Source of the DNA: Xiphophorus maculatus
Lineage: Eukaryota; Chordata; Actinopteri; Cyprinodontiformes; Poeciliidae
Length of the DNA: 64,000 bases
Assembly: GCF_002775205.1 (NCBI RefSeq)
Contig: NC_036444.1
Coordinates: 4,878,501 to 4,942,500, forward strand
Direction of reading: 5' to 3'
Below, one piece after another: positions 12,785 through 22,580 of the stretch; position 1 is the first letter of the stretch, and the number at the start of each line of letters is the position of its first letter. The notes under the pieces are model-generated. The model was not told the origin of the DNA, searched no databases, and worked only from the letters and a program-made list of their open reading frames with translations. Both the position numbers and the translations under genes were made by a program.

Positions 12785-13085
12785 TCAGAAATACTTTATT
12801 AATCCCAAATGGAAATCAAATGTTGTAACTTATTAATTCAAATTCTTCAAATATTTATTCTAGAAAGTGATAGTTGTTGGCAGGAAAGATCTCCTGTAGC
12901 AGTCTGTATTACAGTGAACTTGAAGAAGCCTCTGACTGAAGACACTCTGTCTTCAGACAGACGGTCTCATGAAGAGGACGGTCAGGACTGTCCAGGACTT
13001 TCTTGACTTTATGAAGAATAATTCTTTGCATTATCATCTTCAGAGGTAAATGTGACTGAGTAAATTCAATGGAAGCTACACCAAA
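12785..13085 (-). mobile_element. 5'-truncated LINE 3' end, minus strand
   Basis: It begins AAATACTTTATTAATCCCAA, the reverse complement of a tail common at the 3' end of fish LINEs. About 250 bp follow with GAAGAAGCCTCTGACTGAAG and GGTCATGAAGAGGACGG-like phrases usual for that 3'UTR. A related segment lies at about 62880-63330. Confidence 0.55.
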
Positions 13086-13229
13086 AATAGTTGGTAAGAT
13101 TTTCTGTTTTTGCAGTGCAAACATCTTAATGCACTTAAAATAAGACTAAATTAACTTACAAGCAATTTTTCAGGAATATATAGGAGCTTGTTTTAAGGAC
13201 AGTTTTGTTTACAGATTCTTCATAATTCA

Positions 13230-13475
13230 TTTTATGTGTTGTTTCCATATGTTTTGTTTATTTATTTTGGATATTAAAAACGTCTTCCAGTTCCAGTGTT
13301 ACATATTCATTATAATGTTTAATTTTCTTTCAGAATGTGTTCTGGCATTATTATGCCATTACAATTATATTTCCTGAAAATAGTCTCAATACAACAATGT
13401 TATTGTTAATCGCAATACCTTCTGGGACAATTTATTGTCCAGTAAAATTGGTTATCATCACAGGACTCACTGCAC
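13230..13475 (+). mobile_element. Degraded relative of the 22711-23061 hAT-like element
   Basis: Phrases TTATTTTGGATATTAAAAA, CGTCTTCCAGTTCCAGTG, AGAATGTGTTCTGGCATTAT and CTGGGACAATTTATTGTCCA align in order with the element at 22711-23061. Terminal repeats are worn away. A third fragment lies at about 63690-63750. Confidence 0.7.
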
Positions 13476-13739
13476 CATCGTCCTCCGACCACTTCCTGTC
13501 GTCTTCTTCGTCATTTCCGCCAGTAGTAACATCCGGTCGTTCATCATGTGACTGTTGCAAAAAAAAGTGGGATTTCTTTTAATTCGATATCCCCGAAAAA
13601 AACCACATCATTATTAGAAAAAGGTGTTTTTTATGATCAATTTCTCCCCCAATTTGGTTTAAAGTAAGCAAATTTATTTTCGTAATTACAATTTGCGTAA
13701 TTATATAGTCAAAGCAAACGCAGCTATTGTTGGCGGATG

Positions 13740-13828
13740 AGCTGGTGGAGACATGCAGTCACCTCGCTGCCTGTGCAGATGTTTTTTTTTTTTATTTGCT
13801 TTTTTCTCGTGAGTATCACACACACACA

Positions 13829-13863
<35 letters not shown>

Positions 13864-14300
13864 CCGCAGCATCTGTCAGCTTCACCTCCATCTTTTCCCG
13901 CCGTTCAGAAGCAGCTGCAGCAGCTCGGGGATCCGGAAAGCCCTCTGTGCTGTAATTAATTGAGGGGAGATTACACGCTCCTCCAACCATGTAGTCTGTC
14001 ATCAGAAGCCATTACACATTGATATTAGACGCTTCTCCACGGTGTCAACAGCAATTTGGAGGGCAGCTCAGGCTGAGTGGGTGTGAAAGTTTAGACCTGA
14101 TGTGCGCCGGGGCCAATTTCCGGACACGCGTGTGTCGGGATTGAGTCTGCAGGTATTTATAGCAGAGAGGGGTCAGCGTGCTCAAAATGCAGCGGCCACA
14201 ACAGATGGGTCAGAATAATTCACTCCAGACTAGAGATTAGAGTTTATATTCTGAGTGCATTCGGCCTTTTCTGCTCCGTCAGTCTGGCTCATCTACATGC
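13740..14300. other. Enhancer-like island with a CA microsatellite
   Basis: A (CA)n run occupies about 13817-13861. The flanks, especially 13870-14300, are GC-balanced and non-repetitive, with TAATTAAT and ATTA cores. Short open frames on both strands come from the CA run and have no family resemblance. Regulatory function is an inference. Confidence 0.35.
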
Positions 14301-14329
14301 AAACAGTTCGTTCATATTTTCTATTGTGC

Positions 14330-15030
14330 ATATCTTAATATATATGTGAATAATTATAATAACTATATGTTTTTTTTCATATTTTTGTGTTTATTTTTCT
14401 AGAATTTACTTGTTTATTCAATTAGCTAATACTGTATATGTGTATATTTGTTTAAGCTGAAGTGAACAGGAACTCGAAAAGGTCAAAGTTGAGGGCTGAA
14501 CAGTGATATGGGAAGACAAAAGTGCCACAAAACTAAGTGCAAAATTAGAAAATAAATGTAAGCAAAACTTGATAATAGTATAGTAAATAAAAAAACAACA
14601 ATAAATTCAACACAAAATAAATTGATTAGTCAACTATTTAGTTGGATAAATAACCCACTACCAATCAGATCAGTACATTGTGTCAAAACTAGATAAAAAC
14701 ATAAATAATTTAACAGTTTTGAGAAGTAAATATATAAACAAACTCATTATTTAAGTTTTTAAATAAGTAAATAAATTGATTTGCTAAGATTAGTAAGATA
14801 ATAAATAGATTATCTTACTTATTAGTTAGCTAATCTAGCTAATAAATAGCTAGTTGAGTTAGCTAGATAACTGTTAAGTAAATAAACTCATAAACTTTTT
14901 AAATAAATACATTAGCTAACTATTTAACAAATAAATAGATTATTTAACTGTTTGATAAATAAATAAGTAAATAAATTAATTATCTAACTTTATAATTAAA
15001 TAGATCATCTAACTAATTAAACATATCTTC
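14330..15030. repeat. AT-rich degenerate repeat (AAATAGATTATCTAACT units)
   Basis: The strings AAATAAATAGATTAT, CTAACTATTTAA and TAAGTAAATAAATT recur irregularly from about 14540 to 15030, together with many TAGCTAA steps. This is a low-complexity AT-rich array without open frames. Confidence 0.6.
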
Positions 15031-15409
15031 TCTATACAGAGCATTAAACGTCTGCACATCAAGATTTGTTGAACTAAATGCTTACATGTTTGAAATTATG
15101 AGAGCCACTGAAAAAAATAATAATAATTTGAACCTTTTCTCTCAGAATTTGCACTTTTGTTTCTCGGAATTCAAAAGTCGTAATTCTTTTTTTTCCCTAG
15201 TGTCCTTATTTCTCTTCCATATATGAGCCAATTCTGAATATTAAAGAAAAGAAAGAGCAGCTGTGTGTTGTTTTATTTTTTCAATAAAACCATAAAAAAA
15301 TATATTTCTATTTTAGATCCAGATTATCTTACAGTTGCAAACCAAACCAGAGCAGAAACAATAAATCACATGTTTTTGCTGCTTCCCCTCAGAAACGTGT
15401 TTGACTCCT

Positions 15410-15770
15410 GAAATCTTGATATGGATCTGAATAATTAACTCCAGCTGAGTGCAGAGGAACCCCGGCTGCAGGCGGTTTGTTGGCGATGTTTATCTGATTG
15501 TAACGCTTTACTTTTCGCACGTGCCGGAGAGAGAGAGAGAGAGAGAGAGACTGCAGAACAAAAGCAGCAAAGTGACAGGGAGAGGCAGCAGCAGGGAAGA
15601 CGAACAGATTGGAGGAGATTAATCTCCCAATAAGGCAGAAACAAAGAGGACTTCTTCTGTTCTGACGTATTTACTCCTAATGAGGTGAGTGACCCTCCCT
15701 CTGAAGTGCCGCTGATTAAACACCGAAACCAGCAGAATAATGGGATTAAACCAGACAAACACAAGGAAAA
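15410..15770. other. Enhancer-like island with a GA run
   Basis: Non-repetitive sequence apart from a (GA)n run at about 15529-15551. It holds ATTA cores (TAATTAACT near 15431, AGATTAATCTCCC near 15617) and TTTATCTGATTG. The 109-codon minus-strand frame here is driven by the GA run and resembles nothing known. Confidence 0.3.
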
Positions 15771-16124
15771 ACAAACCAGAGCTTCACTTCATTGTGCTTC
15801 ACATTTGAATTGGAATTAATAAATTTCACAGTTTGGTTTTAATCTGCATTTAAGAATCATTACAGTTTATTAAAGACGCAGAATCCCTGAGCTGTTAGAG
15901 ACTCAATCTGCAGTAATTATGATCAAACAAAATGGCTGCCTGACAGCTCAGGAAACACCTGAATCATCAGCTGCTTATTAACACAGATGGAAACATGGCT
16001 GGTGCTCATCACCACGGCAACAGCCCAACAGGAAGTTACCTCATGGAGAAGTTCCTCCCAGAGCCTCCATCAGCAGGACAGAGAAGAAGATGGACAGATG
16101 GGAGGTGGAGGGCTGGATTCACAG

Positions 16125-16865
16125 CTCCATCCATCCATTATCCAACTGTTCATCCATCCATTATCCAACTATTCATCCATCCATTATCCATCTGTTCATC
16201 CATTATCCAAATGTTCATCCATCCATTATCCATCTGTTCATCCATTATCCAACTGTTCATCCATCCATTATCCAACTGTTCATCCATCCATTATCCATCT
16301 GTTCATCCATCCATTATCCATCTGTTCATCCATCCATTATCCAACTGTTCATCCATCCATTATCCAACTGTTCATCCATCCATTATCCATCTGTTCATCC
16401 ATCCATTATCCATCTGTTCATCCATTATCCAAATGTTCATCCATCCATTATCCATCTGTTCATCCATTATCCAACTGTTCATCCATCCATTATCCATCTG
16501 TTCATCCATCCATTATCCATCTGTTCATCCATCCATTATCCATCTGTTCATCCATCCATTATCCAACTGTTCATCCATCCATTATCCATCTGTTCATCCA
16601 TCCATTATCCAACTGTTCATCCATCCATTATCCAACTGTTCATCCATCCATTATCCAACTGTTCATCCATCCATCAGAACATCCATCCATCTATCCATCC
16701 ATTCATCCATCCATCCATCCATCCATCCATTATCCTACTGCTCATTCATCCATCCATTAGAACATCCATCCATCCATCTATCCATCCATCCATCCATCCA
16801 TCCATCGGAACATCCATTCATCCATCCATTATCCAACTGTCCATTCATCCAGCCATCCATCTATC
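16125..16865. repeat. ATCC minisatellite, main unit CCATCCATTATCCAACTGTT
   Basis: The array is built from (CCAT)n with a higher-order unit of about 24 bp, CCATCCATTATCCAACTGTT plus CATC, alternating with variants reading ATCCATCTG and ATCCAAATG. The last 200 bp turn into plain ATCC with CAGAACATCC interruptions. The unit lacks stops in the forward frames, so three overlapping frames of 257-297 codons appear. None is a gene. Confidence 0.95.
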
Positions 16866-17129
16866 AGTCATTGAATTTCTGCTATTAAAATGAAGTTTTA
16901 TAATTATTCATCTTTTCCTGGTTGATTTTATTTGAAAACTTTCAGACTCTCACAGACATCCTCACCTGAGCAGGTTGTCAACCCACAACAAAAATAAACG
17001 TGTGACTAAATCAGTAAAATGGACAGAAGGTGAAGATCTTATTGATCTGAATATTTACCAGTAGTTTGTTACTGATTGTTTCTTGCCTTTAAATGCAAAA
17101 TATGAAACCCTGATTTCTTCTGTGTTTAT

Positions 17130-17460
17130 CAGTGACAGCTCCTTCAAATCAGCGCCGGTTCTTCCCGTGCCGACGGTAAATAAAACATTAGTGAGTTAAA
17201 GCTGCGGCTGTAATTGGTTCAGCAGCGACGGGAGATGGGTTTCCAACCTGACACGCAGCGGAGGTAATTACACCTGAGCGCTGCGCCGCAGACCGGCCGA
17301 CATGTCGTCACATCTCCAGCGCTGACGGCGGGATGAGAGGCGACGACAGAAACACTGACAGCGGAGTAAACAAACACCATTCATCTGTCCTCACCGGAGG
17401 AACAAGCTGACCTTTTTTAACTCCGAAGACAATTCAGCAGGGAGCGATTTAAACATTTCA
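17130..17460. other. GC-rich non-repetitive island
   Basis: The stretch has many CpG dinucleotides (GCGCCGGTTC, GCGCTGCGCCGCAGACCGG) inside an AT-rich flank. No open frame or splice-bounded exon is recognisable. It could be a regulatory element; a (TCTG)n run lies at about 17697-17710. Confidence 0.3.
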
Positions 17461-17844
17461 AAGTTTAATCGGCTCCAATTTGAAGTGTTTTCTTCTTAAC
17501 TGACACCTTTGTCTTGTTTCAACCCTCCATCATGATCCCCAGGAGGAACAGATTAAACATTTTAGCAGCAGATCGTCTTTTCAAGAGTCTGACTGCACAC
17601 TTAAAAGATGGTTTGAAAACACAAAGCAGAGAAATGACCTGCTGACCTCATCCACGCACATGAAAAGCAGTGTATATTTCTTGATATGACGAAATGTCTG
17701 TCTGTCTGTCTTCTTTTTTGGGAGGAAGTGAGAAGTCTCTGCAGGAGTTCACACTATTCATGTCTGTGGACCTGAAGGCTTGACTTCTGAAAAACACAAG
17801 ACATTTGCCTTCACAAGACATTTTGGTGTGTGTGACTGACGGTG

Positions 17845-18840
17845 AAGACGTTACTGCATGATCTCACTTTAGTTTTGTTTCCAAGATTATAGGCAGAAAG
17901 AGCCACAGAGCGAACATGACGCTATCAGGAGCTGCGATTTCATTACAAATGTGTGCAGAGATATTCCAGCAATGTTAAAAAAAACTACAATTTTGACAAA
18001 CTAAAAAAGAAACACAGTTTAAATCATATGAGAATACATTTGTTCACAATAAGTCATTAAAATCATACCCCGTCATCATCCTCCAACTACTTCCTGTTGC
18101 CTTCTTTGTCTTTTCCGCCAGTAGTAACATGCTGTTGTGATATGACAAAATGGGTTTCCATTGCAGTTCTTCAAAATATACTGATCTTGACATGGCTGCT
18201 GAAATACGCCTTCCTTTGAGTGTTAAAACATTTTAGCGAAAAACATGAGCTATTTCAAAATTTCCATGTTTCCATTAAGCTATTTTGTTTTGTAATTCCA
18301 CTTTGCACAATTTTAAAATCAGCAGAAACACAAATACTGAAGACATTACTGCATAATTTTAGCTTAGTTTAGTTTCCAAGATCCAGTGGAAAAAGCTGCA
18401 GAGCGGACATGACATTATTAGCTGCATTTCTACTACAAAAGTTCGCAAAATGTTGACGATCGAAAAAACACAATTTTGCAATTGCAGTGTTTCCGTTAAA
18501 TAAGAAACACAATTAAAATCAAACATGAATAAGATTATTCATGTGAGAAGTCATTAAAAACATGTAGAATCATCATCCTCCAACTACTTCCTGTTATCTT
18601 CTTTGTTGTTTCTGCCAGTAGCAAAGTCAGGTTGTTGATCACATGACTGTTGGTATCCAAAACAAGTATTTCTATTACGGTTCTACAAAATATTCTAATT
18701 TCAATAAGAGGGAAAATCCACCTCATCTTACTGCAGAAAACTTTTATATAAAATATTAGATTTTTTTTTTAGAAATTGGCGTTTTTCCATTAAGCTAATT
18801 TATTTATATAGTAAATGGAAACGCAACTATTAGGTCAGAG
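17845..18840. repeat. Diverged tandem duplication, period about 494 bp
   Basis: GAAGACGTTACTGCATGATC at about 17846 pairs with GAAGACATTACTGCATAATT at about 18340. CATCATCCTCCAACTACTTC at about 18074 pairs with the same string at about 18567. The offset is constant near 494 bp across several anchors. Related pieces occur at about 13480-13560 and 40340-40470, so the unit is a dispersed repeat that is also tandemly doubled here. Confidence 0.8.
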
Positions 18841-19599
18841 GTGGCTTGTTATACTATTTAAACTACTGGTATTCATACGTTCTGTAAAAACAGGTAAGTG
18901 TCAGTAAATTATAAGATTATTTTGCATTGTCTCTTATTCGATTCTTTTAATTTTTACATGCAGAAAATAAATAAACTTTTTTATGAAGCAGAAACTAAAA
19001 AAATGAACAATGCAGCTTTCTGAGGAGCAGACTTGTGAATGAAGGACAAAGACAGTGCGATCCCCTCTGACGTTCAACAGCTGCCACCTAGCGGTGCTTC
19101 GGGATATTTTAGAGATTTCTGAATAATTCAAAGGACCAGGGTGCCGCTTTAACTGATTTGAAGTCTTTCACAAACATTTAATCCAGATCAGAACCATCGG
19201 GTGTTGTAAGAAAAACTGTCAAGGCAACTTTAAATTCAGTTTTTGTTTCTTTTAGAGCCCATACTATTAATTTTATATAAATAACTAACAATTTTTTGAT
19301 GATATTTATTTTCTGATGACAAAATCGTTTTTGCACACAAAAATCCAAATGAGTTTGAATAAATAGCAAACTAAGGGCTAATAAAAATAGATACTTGGTG
19401 TCAGTACATACTTTTCTGTTGGAATAAAACAAATGATAACAAGATTATTTGTCCAAAAATACATGAATAAAAAATGCAAGAGGAAGTGTTACAAAAGTCC
19501 TGTTGGTCTTCATTGATTGTTAATCTTAAATATTATATTGAAGATTTAACAAAAGAAAAAAAGTCCAAATGTACTGGTTTGTTTTTAAGCAGTATATCT

Positions 19600-19690
19600 A
19601 TATATTCCCCTATTGACCATTTTATGATGTAAAACCCTTTAAACTGCCTTGTTGCCAAAATACAAATAAACTTGACTTGACTTTGAGTCT
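19600..19690 (+). mobile_element. LINE/SINE 3' tail remnant
   Basis: The string AACTGCCTTGTTGCCAAAAT leading to ACAAATAAACTTGACTTGA is a common teleost retroposon 3' end. Its reverse complement occurs at about 30600-30690. Confidence 0.6.
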
Positions 19691-20059
19691 AATTTACGTT
19701 ATTGCAGTTTCTTATGATGTAATGCTTTTCCAATTCATGCAAAAATCTAGAAAATCTCAAGAGTTGTCAACATATCTTAATACTACAAAATAATTTAACA
19801 AATTAGAATATTTGTTTGTAGGGCTATTACATGTTCTTTGCACATTGCTGTGTGGAAGAAATATTTTCCTGCTGTTTATGCAAGAAAATGTAACAAAATC
19901 CTAAATATGAGTTGCTTTGACATGCTGAACATTAATTTCACTCAAAAAGAATGAAACCCAGATGACTTAGCTGTAACTCCTTTTGTTATTTGATGCATCT
20001 TAATTGTCCATTTCTGGTCACTTTGCATGTTTTTTGTATTACTTTAAGTCTTTTATGGT

Positions 20060-20640
20060 CAGCGACGCCTGGATTTCTCTGGACCTGCAGACACCAACAT
20101 TTTCCCTCTCCCATTGAAGAGTAACATTCTCAGACCTACCTGCCTCCCTCCTTTTTGTAAATCTGAATAATCGGCCTGACGCCATATGCTTTGGGGGAAT
20201 CTGCCTATATTAGAATAAGGGGGTAGAGATGACTGTACGAAGGTCCTGCACGCTCGTCTGATCATGCACTTGACAGCTGCTGCACGGACCCAAGCATGGC
20301 CTGCTGAACACCAGCTTGGTGGGCATCATGAATGTGAACGGCAGACCAACTCCCTGACAGATTTCACTGCGTTACCAGAAGAGGGGAGGGGTCAAAGGTT
20401 ACAACACACTGTGTCACGGCCCAATGGAGTCTGACATGTGGAGAAAACTCATCCTTTCCAGCCGGATTGCTCATCTCGGGATGCAAAATTAGGTCCATCG
20501 GAGATTCATGAGAGGCGTCTGACAGCCGGCCTGTCAGACTGTGTGATACGGCAACGAGTCGCCTCTGCATCACGCTGCTCACATGTGCATGTACAAACTG
20601 TCAGGCTGTCATGGCTTAAACATGATTTAAATCACAGGAG
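20060..20640. other. GC-balanced unique sequence upstream of rpgrip1l
   Basis: Non-repetitive sequence with short open frames on both strands (68-72 codons) that match no family. One minus-strand donor-like site (GGCAG/GTAGGT near 20140) was considered as a divergent first exon, but the translation does not resemble FTO. It may be promoter-proximal regulatory DNA. Confidence 0.3.
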
Positions 20641-20835
20641 ATGAAGGAGATACACAAATATTCACAAACAAACACAAACACAACCTCTTTGCACAGTCAG
20701 ACAAAGTTTTGAAGTGTATTTATTTAGATTCCTGTTCGCTTTAAGAGCTTTATATCACTTAACATTACTATTTCAATCCTTTAAAACTCCATAAACACAA
20801 AAAAGAAAGGCTGTGAGCCATTATTTAAAAAAAAG

Positions 20836-20920
20836 ACTACAATTCCCAGAAGGCTTTACCCTTCTGCGCATGCGTTCCAATACCATAGCGACATAAACGG
20901 TTGTTTTCGGTAGCAACCGT
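20836..20920 (+). promoter_or_regulatory. rpgrip1l: rpgrip1l core promoter: ZNF143 site, NRF1 site, CCAAT, X-box-like repeat
   Basis: ACTACAATTCCCAGAAGGC (20836-20854) matches the ZNF143/THAP11 SBS motif. TGCGCATGCG (20865-20874) is a perfect NRF1 core. CCAAT lies at 20877-20881. GGTTGTTTTCGGTAGCAACC (20899-20918) is an inverted repeat whose right half AGCAAC fits an RFX X-box half-site; the spacing is longer than the X-box consensus, so only the half-site is firm. ZNF143 and NRF1 typically drive broad TATA-less promoters, and RFX factors drive ciliary genes, which suits rpgrip1l. In mammals this promoter is shared with FTO; no divergent partner is visible here. Confidence 0.75.
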
Positions 20921-20951
20921 GACTCTGAGCGGAATAAAGTCTTTTTTAAAG
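20921..20951 (+). other. rpgrip1l: rpgrip1l non-coding exon 1 (5'UTR), 3' end
   Basis: Just downstream of the promoter motifs, sequence ending TTTTTTAAAG is followed by GTAAGAAG at 20952, a strong splice donor. It contains no ATG that reads on. The acceptor for the coding exon is at 22572. The transcription start was set roughly and could be anywhere from about 20880 to 20930. Confidence 0.55.
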
Positions 20952-22089
20952 GTAAGAAGCGATTAAAAAGTACTCAAGATACTAAAGATGGTATATTATA
21001 GTGAAACATACACTTATGTATATTAAAAAGGTCATATTTGTCCTTAAATAGGTGATTGAGTGACACCGTTAGCTTCGACGTTAGCTTCAATCTGATGGAG
21101 ATAAGCTTGAATAAACCATTTACTCTGGAAAATTTCTGGAATTTTATTAAGATGTTTACAGATCAGGATAAGTATGATATGAGAAAATATAGCAAAAGGG
21201 AAAATAAAATATTTGTGTCATTTCCAGAAGGTTCCATTAATTTCCATCCATTCATCCAACCATCGTTTTATTTAATCATCCGTCCATTTATCCATCCATT
21301 TGACCTGCCAGAGAGGATTTGGTAAGTTTCTCAAGAGCATAGCCCTCAAAATAAACTCGCTGTTCAATCCACAAAGGCATTGCTCTTACAAATGTGCCTC
21401 CATAAGGAAATAAAGAAACTTTCCAACGTATTATTCTGAAGTGTTGTTACAAGAAAGACATGATAAGACGAGTTTTGTGGAAAGTTTATGACAGAATCTG
21501 TCTGTAACACATTGATATTGTTCAATTTGACGTGAGGGAGACTGTAAAGTTGTACTCAGATTGCTTACTTTTTATTACAGTACACGTTTAGAAAAACATT
21601 GTAAACATTTTATTGAAATGTAACTAAAGTATATTAACTCTGGAAAATAATGCACAAGTGTACCTGAAGGAGAAATGGTGCAATCAGCAAGTCTTCTTAT
21701 CGGATGTAGTCATGTATGAAATTAAAAAATAAATAGCAGGAAGTCAAAAAAAACTCAAATGTTTGTGTTTATCATAGTTCCTGAACTTGACCTGTGGTGT
21801 GTTTGTGCTATTTAGGGATGGATGAAGTGGACTTAGAATCTTGTCATAATATTTTAACGTATTTATTCCAATAACAATGAAAGTGATGATAAAAAGCATT
21901 TAAAATGTTTAATTCTGCCTTTTTGTGGCAGTAGTTTGTATGGGTGGGATTGTGTTGCACTTGTGTCAAAGCCTTACAGACTACAACAAAATCAAAAAAA
22001 GAAAACTTACCAAACTACTTCAAAATAACAGTTTGAAATCAACAAACGAACAATAATTTTAGTTTTTATGGCTTGTCGACATCATCATG

Positions 22090-22330
22090 GATAGCAGAGG
22101 TCTGCAACTCCAGTTCTCAATGGTCGGTGTGCTGCAACGCTTAGATGTGTACCCAGGGCTGGCCCAAGGCATAGCAAACTAAGCAGCCGCTTGGAGGCTT
22201 GGGCCGGCCCTGTGTGTACCTGCTCCAACCTCCTCAGTATGCAGTCAGGTTCTCCAGAGTCCTGTTAATCACCTGGTTATTCAGCTCAGGTGAAGCAGAG
22301 ACACTTCTAGAAGTTGCAGGACATCTGATG
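22090..22330. mobile_element. Dispersed repeat with a nested 59-bp hAT micro-element
   Basis: The outer repeat (CTGCAACTCCAGTTCTCA, AGTATGCAGTCAGGTTCTCC, AATCACCTGGTTATTCAGC) is related in inverse orientation to 6285-6450. At 22154-22212 it is split by a 59-bp insert starting CAGGGCTGGCCC and ending GGGCCGGCCCTG, flanked by perfect 8-bp duplications TGTGTACC (22146-22153 and 22213-22220). Confidence 0.85.
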
Positions 22331-22580
22331 TAAAGTTCACTGTTATTACCGTAAACCGTACATTAAAATTCTTATAAACTTTGCAATAATTCCTCAACCC
22401 CATGGCTCTTTCTGCTGTTTGCTTTGCAAATCAGATGCTGAGGTGGAGCTAGTTCAGAGGTTTGCAGCAACAGCTGTCTACAGAGAAATCCTATATTAAT
22501 CTAAATGTTTGTGGCTGGATGTTGTCTGTGACTGAAATCTGAGAATTTAAAGAAGGTTGTATTTGTTTTCAGACTGGAAC

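Noticed and set aside
15987..16893. Three forward open frames of 257, 297 and 267 codons
   Set aside because: All are readings of one ATCC minisatellite in different frames; low-complexity peptides with no family.
20059..20265. Minus-strand first exon of fto
   Set aside because: A donor-like site exists, but the translation does not resemble FTO and no later fto exon is visible on the minus strand to base 1.
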